Positions 26,650-33,599 of a DNA stretch of 64,000 nt are shown here, one piece after another. The notes beneath the pieces are model-generated. The model did not search any database. It saw nothing but the letters and a program-made list of their open reading frames with translations, and was not told the DNA's origin. The position numbers were made by a program, and so were the translations under genes. The stretch lies in assembly GCF_002813375.1 (NCBI RefSeq), contig NZ_PHUJ01000003.1, positions 2,170,001 to 2,234,000 on the forward strand, given 5' to 3'. The first letter of the stretch is position 1. Each line of letters begins with the position of its first letter. This DNA is from Pseudonocardia alni (GTDB lineage Bacteria; Actinomycetota; Actinomycetes; Mycobacteriales; Pseudonocardiaceae).

Positions 26650-27071
26650 CCTGGCACGTCCGTGTGTCCGGCGTGACACGCCCCGCCCGGTGACACGCGC
26701 CCCCGCGCGACGGGTGCGCCCCGGCCGGTCGGCGTCATCCCCTCGCCGACTCGGGCCCTGTCCGCTTTCGGCCCGTTCCCTCCCCACCCCCGGGCGACGC
26801 TCACCGGCCGGCCGCCCCTGTGCCGTTCGGTCGCCGGGCCCAGCCCGCGGTACGGGGCCGCACGACCGAGGACGAGGACGACGGTGCTCCCACGATCACC
26901 GGACCGGCGGAGCAACACCGGGCGTCGTCACTCGTTGAACACCCTGCAGGGACTCGATGTTGACTCTGCGTGACCGCGGCGGGGCGTTCCCCCGGTTGCC
27001 CCACCCCGCGGTTCCCTTCCCCGACAGAACGACCGCCGGCACCCCGGCGCACAACGGAGGGCTCCAACCCG
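26650..27071. other. 422-bp intergenic region without a recognised gene
   Basis: This gap separates the divergent thioredoxin-TPR gene and a small membrane protein gene. Open frames here are GC-driven and lack family signatures. TTGAAC (26935-26940) and TTGACT (26964-26969) could be -35 elements, but I find no -10 at a convincing distance. GGAGGG lies about 11 nt before the ATG at 27072. Confidence 0.5.
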
Positions 27072-27317
27072 ATGAGCAACATGCAGACGACCGACAAGCC
27101 GACCCTGGCCTACGCGTCGCTGGCGCTGGGCATCATCGCGATCGCCGCGTTCCTCGTCCCGATCGCCGCCTGGATCCTGGGTGCCGCGGGCCTGGTCGCC
27201 GGCTTCCTCGCCTACCGCAAGCCGGGCATGGCCAAGCTCGCCCAGATCGGCATGACCGTCAGCTTCGTCGGCATCCTCGCGGGCGTGTACTACTTCTCGA
27301 CGATCATGGCGGGCTGA
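27072..27317 (+). CDS. Small two-helix membrane protein of unknown function
   Basis: This 81-residue protein has two long hydrophobic segments. The first is LAYASLALGIIAIAAFLVPIA running into AWILGAAGLVAGFLAY, and the second is IGMTVSFVGILAGVYYF. A short basic/polar loop (RKPGMAKLAQ) separates them. The pattern is like DUF4190-type small membrane proteins, but no catalytic residues are visible. The ATG at 27072 follows GGAGGG and is the only start that keeps a compact polar N-terminus. A strong hairpin terminator follows at 27380-27416. It appears to be a single-gene unit with a long 5' region. Confidence 0.7.
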   Translation: MSNMQTTDKPTLAYASLALGIIAIAAFLVPIAAWILGAAGLVAGFLAYRKPGMAKLAQIGMTVSFVGILAGVYYFSTIMAG

Positions 27318-27379
27318 CGACGGCCCTCCTCGCGGTACGCCGCGACGACGACACGGCCTCCGGACCCGGTCCGGATGCC

Positions 27380-27416
27380 CGACGGCCGGTGACGGGTCTC
27401 CCGTCACCGGCCGTCG
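27380..27416. terminator. 17-bp stem hairpin between convergent genes
   Basis: Arms 27380-27396 and 27400-27416 are exact reverse complements around a 3-nt loop. The hairpin lies between the stop of the small membrane protein (27317) and the stop of the convergent hydrolase (27481), so it can serve both. Confidence 0.8.
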
Positions 27417-27480
27417 TCGTCCCGGCCCCCGGCGCTCCGGTGACCCCGCCCCGGTGCGCGTCGGCCGGCGGGGCCCGTCG

Positions 27481-28284
27481 TCAGGCCGGCGCGGCGAGCC
27501 CGGCCAGCAGCTCCGCCGTCTCCTCCGGCCGGGTGAGCATCGGGAAGTGCCCGCCCGCGAGCTCCACGAGCCGCGCCCCGACCCGGTCCGCCTCCCGCCG
27601 TCCCGCGACGGGGCTGACGACCCGGTCCTCCGCGCACACCACCGACACCGTCGGCACCGCGGGCCACGACGACACCGGGCACGGCTCGGCGAGCAGCGAC
27701 CAGTCCTGCGGGCGCAGCTCCGCCGCCGCGTCCGCGACCACGGCCCGCCCGTCGCGTCCCGCCGCGTCGAGCTCGTCGGCGACGCCCCGGTAGAGCCCGT
27801 CGGCGACCGCCCGTGCGTCCGGCCAGTACGTGCTGACCCCCGGGCCGCGACGGACCTCGGCGTCGTAGCCGGCGACCATCAGGTCGCGCTCGGCACGCAT
27901 CCGGTCCCGGTAGGGACGACCCGGCTCGGGGACGAGCGCCGCGACCAGGACCAGCGCCCGGACCCGGTCGGCGATCCGGTCGGCGGCCGCGGTGGCCACG
28001 AGGCCGCCGAGCGAGTGGCCGACCAGCACGACCGGCGGACCGTCGCCCCGGGGACCGGGCCCGCCCGGCCCGTCGCCGGCCCCGGACAGGACCGCGCCGA
28101 CGAGCTCGGCGTGGCCGACCCCCGGCTCGTCGGACGGGAGGTCCGGCGCGCCCGCCGCCACACCCCGGGCCGCCAGTGCCTCGGCCACCGGCGCCCACGA
28201 CACCCCGCGGTGCCAGGCGCCGTGGACCAGCACGACCCGTGCCGGACCGGGTCCCCCGGCCCCCGGTCCGGCCGGGGCGCTCAC
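27481..28284 (-). CDS. Alpha/beta hydrolase (esterase/lactonase-like)
   Basis: This 267-residue alpha/beta hydrolase starts VSAPAGPGAGGPGPARVVLVHGAWHRGVSW. The HGAWH oxyanion motif belongs to the pheromone-shutdown/salicylate-esterase-like group. The nucleophile elbow is VVLVGHSLGGLVA; an acid lies in SVVCAEDRVVSP and the His in VELAGGHFPML. The natural ester is unknown. The GTG at 28284 overlaps the stop of the thiamine-binding-like gene by four bases, so both are translated from one transcript. The insertion between the elbow and the preceding strand is Gly/Pro-rich. Confidence 0.8.
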   Translation of the reverse strand: MSAPAGPGAGGPGPARVVLVHGAWHRGVSWAPVAEALAARGVAAGAPDLPSDEPGVGHAELVGAVLSGAGDGPGGPGPRGDGPPVVLVGHSLGGLVATAAADRIADRVRALVLVAALVPEPGRPYRDRMRAERDLMVAGYDAEVRRGPGVSTYWPDARAVADGLYRGVADELDAAGRDGRAVVADAAAELRPQDWSLLAEPCPVSSWPAVPTVSVVCAEDRVVSPVAGRREADRVGARLVELAGGHFPMLTRPEETAELLAGLAAPA

Positions 28285-28595
28285 GCGCCGCCCCCGCGCA
28301 GGTGCTCCTCGACCCGCTCCACCTTGGCCTGCAGCTGCCCCTGGTGCCCGGGCCGGATGTCGGCCTTGAGGACCAGGCTGACCCGCGGCGACACGGCGGT
28401 GACGGCCTCGACGGCGCGCTTGACCACCGCCATCCCCTCGTCCCAGGTCTCGGACTCGATCGTGGTGAACATCGAGGTGGTCTCGTTCGGCAGGCCGGAC
28501 TCGCGGACCACCCGGACGGCCTCGGCGACGGCCGCACCGACGCTGCCGTCCCCGGAGTCCGATCCGGACGGGGCGATGCTGAAGGCGAAGAGCAT
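28281..28595 (-). CDS. Thiamine-binding protein family (MTH1187/YqgV-like)
   Basis: This 104-residue protein has a ferredoxin-like fold with the family features MLFAFSIAPSG at the start, SGLPNETTSMFTTIESETWDEGMAVVKRAVEAV in the middle and VSLVLKADIRPG near the end. Members bind thiamine or a related pyrimidine and assemble as tetramers. An acidic Gly/Ser insertion follows the first strand. The ATG at 28595 gives the standard start; the frame upstream overlaps the divergent marR gene. It lies directly upstream of, and overlaps, the hydrolase gene, which could suggest shared handling of a thiamine-like ester or precursor, though this is a guess. Confidence 0.82.
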   Translation of the reverse strand: MLFAFSIAPSGSDSGDGSVGAAVAEAVRVVRESGLPNETTSMFTTIESETWDEGMAVVKRAVEAVTAVSPRVSLVLKADIRPGHQGQLQAKVERVEEHLRGGGA

Positions 28596-28648
28596 GCCGA
28601 CACCGTGCCACGCCCGGCGTGCGGAACGGATCCGGTCACGGCACTTGC

Positions 28649-28654
28649 TAGCGT
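28649..28654 (+). promoter_or_regulatory. -10 hexamer TAGCGT for marR
   Basis: TAGCGT, then 6 nt, then the ATG at 28661, with no ribosome binding site. This is a leaderless-type promoter in the 65-bp gap between divergent genes. Confidence 0.55.
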
Positions 28655-28660
28655 CGGGCC

Positions 28661-29164
28661 ATGGCATCCCGCGGGTCGCTCCCCTTCGACCCGATCCAGC
28701 GTGCGGCCGAGCTCTGGGAGGAGCGGGTCGGCCCCGCGCGCACGATGGCGACGGTCACCAGCGTGATGCGGGTGCAGCAGATCCTGCTCTCCGCCGTCGA
28801 CACGGCGCTGCGGCCGCACGGGCTGACCTTCGCCCGCTACGAGGCCCTGGTGCTGCTGGACTTCGCGCGCCGCGGCAGCCTCCCGATGCGGGTGATGGGC
28901 GAGCGCCTGCAGCTGCACCCGACGAGCGTGACCAACATCGTCGACCGCCTGCAGGGCGACGACCTCGTCCGGCGGGTGCCGCACCCCACCGACCGCCGCG
29001 CCACCCTGGTCGAGCTGACCACCGAGGGGCGTGCCCGGCTGGAGAAGGCCACGGCCGCGGTGACCGGCATCGACTTCGGCCTGTCCGGGCTGGACCCGGC
29101 CGAGGAGGAGCAGCTGACCGCGCTGCTGCGCTCGGTGCGCCGCGCCGCCGGCGACTTCGCCTGA
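28661..29164 (+). CDS. MarR-family transcriptional regulator
   Basis: This 167-residue protein has a winged-helix domain. Its helix-turn-helix segment is LPMRVMGERLQLHPTSVTNIVDRLQGDDLVRR, followed by the wing PHPTDRRATLVELTTEGRARL with the Asp-Arg-Arg of the MarR wing tip. The first 45 residues (FDPIQRAAELWEERVG) and C-terminal helices form the dimer interface. Ligand and target are unknown. Regulators of this type often control a divergent neighbour, here the thiamine-binding/hydrolase pair starting at 28595. The short gap between them is too small for a large control region. Confidence 0.88.
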   Translation: MASRGSLPFDPIQRAAELWEERVGPARTMATVTSVMRVQQILLSAVDTALRPHGLTFARYEALVLLDFARRGSLPMRVMGERLQLHPTSVTNIVDRLQGDDLVRRVPHPTDRRATLVELTTEGRARLEKATAAVTGIDFGLSGLDPAEEEQLTALLRSVRRAAGDFA

Positions 29165-29174
29165 TCCGCGCACC

Positions 29175-29369
29175 TCAGCCGGCCCGTCTCCGCCGTCGCG
29201 GCCCGCCCGGTGGCGGACCGCCGTGTCCCGGGCCGCGCCAGTTGCGCATCACCGATCCGCGGGGCGGCCGGGGCCACAGCATCCGCCGCACCGCGGCCCG
29301 CCCGGCCAGCGCTCCGCTGAGGCCGGACAGACCCACGCACGCCAGGTAGTCGATGAGGTCCACGGGCAC
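29175..29369 (-). CDS. Possible small membrane-anchored protein
   Basis: A GTG at 29369 opens a 64-codon frame starting MPVDLIDYLACVGLSGLSGALAGRA. It has one weak hydrophobic helix followed by a Pro/Gly/Arg-rich basic tail. It diverges from the XRE regulator and shares with it a region containing two palindromes. I recognise no family, and the composition is only moderately gene-like, so this may not be real. Confidence 0.35.
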   Translation of the reverse strand: MPVDLIDYLACVGLSGLSGALAGRAAVRRMLWPRPPRGSVMRNWRGPGHGGPPPGGPRRRRRAG

Positions 29370-29394
29370 GCTCCGGAGGATTCGGGGGTGGTGG

Positions 29395-29422
29395 TGACGC
29401 AGGTTGCGTCAACGGTGTTGAC
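29395..29422. promoter_or_regulatory. Paired palindromic operator at the XRE regulator promoter
   Basis: Two overlapping perfect inverted repeats are present. TGACGCA-GGT-TGCGTCA runs 29395-29411, and GTCAAC-GGT-GTTGAC runs 29408-29422. The second covers the likely -35 box TTGACC. Their place between the divergent small gene and the XRE gene suggests an autoregulatory operator. Confidence 0.6.
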
Positions 29423-29446
29423 CCTACGACGGGGCACCGACAGAAT
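29418..29446 (+). promoter_or_regulatory. Promoter TTGACC-N17-CAGAAT for the XRE regulator
   Basis: TTGACC (29418-29423) and CAGAAT (29441-29446) are 17 nt apart. CAGAAT is 7 nt before the GTG at 29454, so transcription should begin at the start codon. Confidence 0.6.
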
Positions 29447-29453
29447 CGGTCGC

Positions 29454-30539
29454 GTGCACGCTCCACCGCCCTCTGCCGACCGGCCCTCCCCCGCCCGGCC
29501 CGGTACCGGCGCGGCGCTGCGGGCGGCGCGCGACCGGCGGGGCTGGTCCCAGTCCGAGGCGGCCCGCGCGCTGGCCGCGCTCGTCGCCGGGAGCGGCGGC
29601 ACCGCGCGGGCCGCGAGCCTGAAGACCCAGCTGTCGCGCTGGGAGAACGGCCACGCCGTCCCGGACGCCGCGCACCGCGCACTCCTGGCCGAGCTGTACG
29701 ACAGCACCCCCGCCGGGCTCGGCCTCGCCGACGCGACCGGACCGGACCCCCTCGACGGGGCGGCGCGGCTGCGTGCGGCGCTGGAACGGGCCGCGGCCGT
29801 CGGGGAGGAGGAGCTGGACCTGCTGCGCGCCCAGTGGGCCGCCACCACCGCGCTGGACGACCGGCTGGGCACGGCCGCCGCCCACGACGCGGTGGCCGCC
29901 GTGGTCGCCCAGCTGCGCGAGCCGGCCGCGCACGCGCGGGACCCGCGCCGGGTGCGGGCGCTCACCGGGCTGCTCGCCGCGGCCGCGCTGCGGCTCGGGG
30001 ACCAGGAACGCGACCGTGCCGCCCCGGACCGGGCGTGGGCGGCCTACGTCGAGGCGGAGTCCGCCGCCCTGCGAGCCGGTGACCCGGGCACCGCGGACGA
30101 GGCCCGGCACCGGCGGGAGCGGCTGCTGGCCGAGCTGCCGGCCGTCGACGCGCAGGACGGTGCTCCGGATCCGGTCGGAGCGCACGGCGCCACCGGACGG
30201 CGCGCGACCACCTCGACGGGCGCCGCCGGGCCCGGGGATGCCGCCCCCGGGGGCGAGGCCGGACACAGCGGCGGGACCGGACGGGCCGGCCCCGGGCCCT
30301 GCCCGACCATCGACGTCCACACCGCCCCCGCGTGGCTCACCGTCGCCGACGGCCCGCCGCAGAGCCCGGTCCGCGAGCGCACCGACCTCGCCCTGGACGA
30401 GGTGCTCGCCGCCCTGCGCGACGGCGACGGCCCCGCCGCGCGGGCCGCCCACGCCCGGGCCCGGGCACTCGCCCTGCGCAGCGGGTCGCAGCGCGTCCTC
30501 GACCGGCTCGCGACGCTGCCCGGGGCCACGCCCCCCTGA
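29454..30539 (+). CDS. XRE-family transcriptional regulator
   Basis: This 361-residue protein has an N-terminal Cro/CI-type helix-turn-helix (about residues 15-75: LRAARDRRGWSQSEAARALAAL ... LKTQLSRWENGHAVPDAAHRALLAEL). A helical region follows with repeating AAL/RAAL patterns that resembles the TPR-like ligand or dimer region of large actinobacterial XRE proteins. A disordered Gly/Pro/Thr-rich linker near 235-285 separates a final helical segment. No catalytic residues are seen. Paired palindromes overlap its own promoter, so it probably represses itself. The gene converges on meaB; a GC-rich inverted repeat spans the two stops (about 30528-30550). Confidence 0.82.
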   Translation: MHAPPPSADRPSPARPGTGAALRAARDRRGWSQSEAARALAALVAGSGGTARAASLKTQLSRWENGHAVPDAAHRALLAELYDSTPAGLGLADATGPDPLDGAARLRAALERAAAVGEEELDLLRAQWAATTALDDRLGTAAAHDAVAAVVAQLREPAAHARDPRRVRALTGLLAAAALRLGDQERDRAAPDRAWAAYVEAESAALRAGDPGTADEARHRRERLLAELPAVDAQDGAPDPVGAHGATGRRATTSTGAAGPGDAAPGGEAGHSGGTGRAGPGPCPTIDVHTAPAWLTVADGPPQSPVRERTDLALDEVLAALRDGDGPAARAAHARARALALRSGSQRVLDRLATLPGATPP

Positions 30540-30557
30540 CCGGGGGGGGGCATCGGC

Positions 30558-31550
30558 TCAGCCCGACTGTTCCAGCAGCTCGTCGGCGGCGGCCCACGGG
30601 TCCAGCTCGCCGCCCAGCACCCGCTCGGTGAGGGTGTCGAGCGCGTCGCCGCCACGCACCCGTTCCATCCGGGCCCGGACCTGTTCCATCCCGATGCCCT
30701 CGATCTCACGGCGCGCCCGCTCGCGGCGCCGCCGCTCCCGTTCACCGGACTTCTCGGCCCAGGCGAGGTGCTCGTCGAGGGCGTCGGCGACGGCCCCGAT
30801 CCCCTCCGAGCGGGACGCGACCGTCGAGAGCACCGGCGGCTCCCACGGCTCGGTGCCGATGCTCGTTCCGCCTGCGCTCCTCTCGGCACCGTCCGGAATG
30901 CGCAGGTGCAGCATGTTCCGCAGCTCCCGCACCGTGCGGCGGGCCCCCTCGCGGTCGGCCTTGTTGACCACGAAGACGTCGCCGATCTCCAGGATCCCGG
31001 CCTTGGCCGCCTGGATGCCGTCGCCCATCCCGGGCGCGAGCAGCACGACGGTGCTGTCGGCGAGCCCGACGATCTCCACCTCGGACTGCCCGACACCGAC
31101 GGTCTCGATCAGCACGACGTCGCAGCCCGCGGCGTCGAGTACCCGCAGGGCCTGCGGCGTCGCCCAGGACAGCCCGCCCAGGTGCCCGCGGGTGGCCATC
31201 GACCGGATGAAGACGCCGTCGTCGTCGGCGTGGTCGCCCATCCGCACCCGGTCGCCCAGCAGCGCCCCGCCGCTGAACGGTGAGGACGGGTCCACCGCCA
31301 GCACCCCGACCCGGCGTCCGCGCGTCCGCAGCTCGGTGACCAGCGCCGACGTCGACGTCGACTTGCCCACCCCCGGGGACCCGGTCAGCCCGACGACGTG
31401 CGCGCGCCCGGTGTGCGGCGACAGCGCCGCCGACACCTCCCGCAGCTGCGGGCCGGCGTTCTCCACCATCGAGATGAGCCGGGCGACGGCGAGCTGCTCG
31501 CCGCGGCGAGCGCGTTCCACGAGTTCGCGGGGGTCCGGCGGTCCGGGCAC
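30558..31550 (-). CDS. meaB: Methylmalonyl-CoA mutase-associated GTPase MeaB
   Basis: This 330-residue G3E-type GTPase guards adenosylcobalamin mutases, gating cofactor loading and protecting against inactivation. The P-loop is GLTGSPGVGKST near residues 54-66. The Mg-binding switch region is VDPSSPFSGGALLGDRVRM, followed by VLIETVGVGQSEVEI and the base-specificity motif VVNKADREGA. The C-terminal dimerisation helices are Arg/Glu-rich. An AAGGAGG site precedes the GTG at 31550. It follows the thiolase gene after a hairpin. Its likely partner in this window is the ethylmalonyl-CoA mutase MeaA; a methylmalonyl-CoA mutase must lie elsewhere if present. Confidence 0.93.
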   Translation of the reverse strand: MPGPPDPRELVERARRGEQLAVARLISMVENAGPQLREVSAALSPHTGRAHVVGLTGSPGVGKSTSTSALVTELRTRGRRVGVLAVDPSSPFSGGALLGDRVRMGDHADDDGVFIRSMATRGHLGGLSWATPQALRVLDAAGCDVVLIETVGVGQSEVEIVGLADSTVVLLAPGMGDGIQAAKAGILEIGDVFVVNKADREGARRTVRELRNMLHLRIPDGAERSAGGTSIGTEPWEPPVLSTVASRSEGIGAVADALDEHLAWAEKSGERERRRRERARREIEGIGMEQVRARMERVRGGDALDTLTERVLGGELDPWAAADELLEQSG

Positions 31551-31574
31551 GGTCGGCCTCCTTGTCGGGGAGCG

Positions 31575-31616
31575 GATGCACGTCGGCCCCCGCCGAGGCG
31601 GGGGCCGACGTGCATC
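31575..31616. terminator. Hairpin with 19-bp perfect arms after the thiolase gene
   Basis: Arms 31575-31593 and 31598-31616 are exact reverse complements around a 4-nt loop. It begins 10 nt past the thiolase stop and lies between thiolase and meaB on the same strand. It may therefore terminate the thiolase transcript or limit read-through into meaB. No T tract follows. Confidence 0.7.
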
Positions 31617-31625
31617 ACACGGGGA

Positions 31626-32813
31626 TCAGGCCTGGGGGACGCGCACGATCAGCGCGTCGCCCTGGCCACCGCCGCCGCACAGCGCGGCCGCACCGACGCC
31701 GCCGCCGCGCGCCTTGAGCGCGAGCGCCAGGTGCAGCGCGATCCGCGCGCCGGACATGCCGATCGGGTGGCCGAGGGCGATGGCGCCGCCGTCGACGTTC
31801 ACCTTCTCCTCGTCGATGCCGAGCTTGCGGGCGGAGACGATGCCGACCGCGGCGAAGGCCTCGTTGATCTCGACGAGGTCGAGGTCGGCGGGCTGGATGC
31901 CCTCCTTCTCGCACGCCTTGGCGATCGCGTTCGCGGGCTGCTCGTGGAGCGAGGCGTCCGGACCGGCGACGACGCCGTGGGCGCCGATCTCGGCGATCCA
32001 GTCCAGGCCCAGCTCCTCGGCCTTGGCCTTGCTCATCACGACCACGGCGGCCGCGCCGTCGGAGATCTGGGAGGCCGACCCCGCGGTGATGGTGCCGTCG
32101 GCGGCGAAGGCGGGCCGGAGCTTGCCGAGGCTCTCGGCGGTGGTGTCGCCGCGCACGCCCTCGTCGGTCGAGAAGACGACCGGGTCGCCCTTGCGCTGCG
32201 GGATCTCGACCGGGGCGATCTCCTGGTCGAACGTGCCGTCCTGCGCGGCGCGGGCGGCGCGCTGGTGCGAGCGGGCGGAGAAGGCGTCCTGCTCCTCGCG
32301 GGTCAGGCCGTAGCGCTCGTTGTACTTCTCGGTGGAGGCACCCATCGCGACCTGGTCGAACGCGCAGAACAGACCGTCGTAGGCCATGTGGTCGGTGAGA
32401 GTGGCGTCACCGAACTTGGTGCCCTCGCGGGACTTGGTGAGCAGGTGCGGGGCCTGGGTCATCGACTCCTGGCCACCGGCGACGACGATGTCGAACTCGC
32501 CGGCGCGGATGAGCTGGTCGGCCAGCGCGATGGCGTCGACGCCGGACAGGCAGACCTTGTTGATGGTCAGCGCCGGGACGTCCATCGGGATGCCGGCCTC
32601 GACGGCGGCCTGACGCGCCGGGATCTGTCCCGCGCCGGCGGTGAGGACCTGACCCATGATCGTGTACTGGACCTGGTCGGGGGCCACACCGGCGCGCTCG
32701 AGCGCGGCCTTGATGGCCACGCCGCCCAGCTGGGCCCCGGAGAAGCCCTTCAGGGAGCCGAGCAGACGGCCCATCGGGGTGCGGGCGCCGGCGACGATCA
32801 CGGTTCCGGACAC
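31626..32813 (-). CDS. fadA: Acetyl-CoA C-acetyltransferase (thiolase)
   Basis: This 395-residue thiolase condenses two acetyl-CoA to acetoacetyl-CoA, or runs the reverse. The nucleophile Cys lies near residue 88 in INKVCLSG. The base pair is the His in [12 protein letters not shown] and the Cys in [10 protein letters not shown]. Together with 3-hydroxybutyryl-CoA dehydrogenase and Ccr in this window, it opens the ethylmalonyl-CoA route from acetyl-CoA. I prefer the GTG at 32813, preceded by GGAGG, over an ATG four codons upstream. It diverges from the epimerase gene, and the gap holds the palindrome CTACCGACGAGTAG. M. tuberculosis keeps the same divergent pair (fadA4/mce). Confidence 0.93.
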   Translation of the reverse strand: MSGTVIVAGARTPMGRLLGSLKGFSGAQLGGVAIKAALERAGVAPDQVQYTIMGQVLTAGAGQIPARQAAVEAGIPMDVPALTINKVCLSGVDAIALADQLIRAGEFDIVVAGGQESMTQAPHLLTKSREGTKFGDATLTDHMAYDGLFCAFDQVAMGASTEKYNERYGLTREEQDAFSARSHQRAARAAQDGTFDQEIAPVEIPQRKGDPVVFSTDEGVRGDTTAESLGKLRPAFAADGTITAGSASQISDGAAAVVVMSKAKAEELGLDWIAEIGAHGVVAGPDASLHEQPANAIAKACEKEGIQPADLDLVEINEAFAAVGIVSARKLGIDEEKVNVDGGAIALGHPIGMSGARIALHLALALKARGGGVGAAALCGGGGQGDALIVRVPQA

Positions 32814-32917
32814 GGGGTCCTCCATCAGGCTTCGTTGTCAGGTGGGCCGCCACCATACCCACGGCCACGACCCGTCCGGACGCACCGAACGGTGGGGGTG
32901 ACCAGTGGCACAGGCAC

Positions 32918-32931
32918 CTACCGACGAGTAG
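32918..32931. promoter_or_regulatory. Candidate shared operator CTACCGACGAGTAG (thiolase/epimerase)
   Basis: The core TACC-GACG-AGTA (32919-32930) fits TACY-N4-RGTA. It differs from the site before meaA at only one of 14 positions, reading that site on the minus strand. It lies just upstream of the epimerase -10 TAGCTT, where a bound protein would block transcription. Confidence 0.6.
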
Positions 32932-32937
32932 AACCGG

Positions 32938-32943
32938 TAGCTT
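32938..32943 (+). promoter_or_regulatory. -10 hexamer TAGCTT for the epimerase gene
   Basis: TAGCTT lies 8 nt before the ATG at 32952, without a ribosome binding site, and 6 nt after the candidate operator. Confidence 0.45.
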
Positions 32944-32951
32944 CTGCCCCC

Positions 32952-33410
32952 ATGACGACAACCGAGGACGCCCTGTCGCCGCTGGTCCTGGCCGTGGACC
33001 ACGTGGGCATCGCGGTGCCCGACCTGGACGAGGCCATCCGCTGGTACGCGGAGAACCTGGGCCTGGTCGCGGTGCACACCGAGACCAACACCGAGCAGGG
33101 CGTGCGCGAGGCCATGCTCGGGGCGCCCGGCGAGGCGGCCGGCGCCACGAAGGTGCAGCTGCTCGCCCCGCTGAACGAGGACTCCACGATCGCGAAGTTC
33201 ATCGGGCGCAACGGCCCGGGGCTGCAGCAGGTCGCCTACCGGGTCACCGACGTCGCCGCCGCGGCGGACGCGCTGCGGGCGAAGGGCCTGCGCCTGCTCT
33301 ACGACGCCCCGCGCCGCGGCACCTCGAATTCGAAGGTCAACTTCGTGCACCCGAAGGACGCCGGCGGGGTGCTGGTCGAGCTCGTCGAGCCGGCCGCGGA
33401 CGCGCACTGA
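32952..33410 (+). CDS. mce: Methylmalonyl-CoA epimerase
   Basis: This 152-residue vicinal-oxygen-chelate protein interconverts (2S)- and (2R)-methylmalonyl-CoA, and in this pathway probably also ethylmalonyl-CoA. Metal ligands are visible as the His in LAVDHVGIAVPDLDEA, the His/Glu region around NSKVNFVHPKDAGG, and the Glu in VLVELVEP near the end. EKxxF-type and QVAYRV segments match the family. The ATG at 32952 gives MTTTEDALSPLVLAVDHVG, a normal length. It is the only gene on its strand until ccr, which has its own promoter 100 bp further on. Enzyme role is established for the family; dual substrate use is inferred. Confidence 0.92.
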   Translation: MTTTEDALSPLVLAVDHVGIAVPDLDEAIRWYAENLGLVAVHTETNTEQGVREAMLGAPGEAAGATKVQLLAPLNEDSTIAKFIGRNGPGLQQVAYRVTDVAAAADALRAKGLRLLYDAPRRGTSNSKVNFVHPKDAGGVLVELVEPAADAH

Positions 33411-33509
33411 CGGACGAGGCACGACCCCGTCCCGAAGGACAGTACGCACGTCCGGTGGGGTGCATCACGAAGCGCACTTCGGGTATCACCCTCACCGGCG
33501 ACCTACGGT

Positions 33510-33538
33510 TAAGATACTACGCAGTAACTTGCGGTATC
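33510..33538. promoter_or_regulatory. ccr promoter: -10 TAAGAT overlapping the palindrome TACTACGCAGTA
   Basis: TAAGAT (33510-33515) overlaps TACT-ACGC-AGTA (33515-33526), one of the four TACY-N4-RGTA sites. A wider inverted repeat, GATAC (33513-33517) with GTATC (33534-33538), encloses it. The region is unusually AT-rich for this window. A repressor here would cover the -10 and start point, leaving a leader of about 80 nt before the GTG at 33600. Confidence 0.6.
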
Positions 33539-33599
33539 CCAAGCATCATCGGGTGAGCCCACCCGACTCCCCTGACAACGTCGCCATCGGAGGCCACCA

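Noticed and set aside
27322..27480. Attachment site or repeat element after the small membrane protein gene
   Set aside because: The inverted repeat is explained by a terminator between convergent genes; no integrase or duplicated flank is present.
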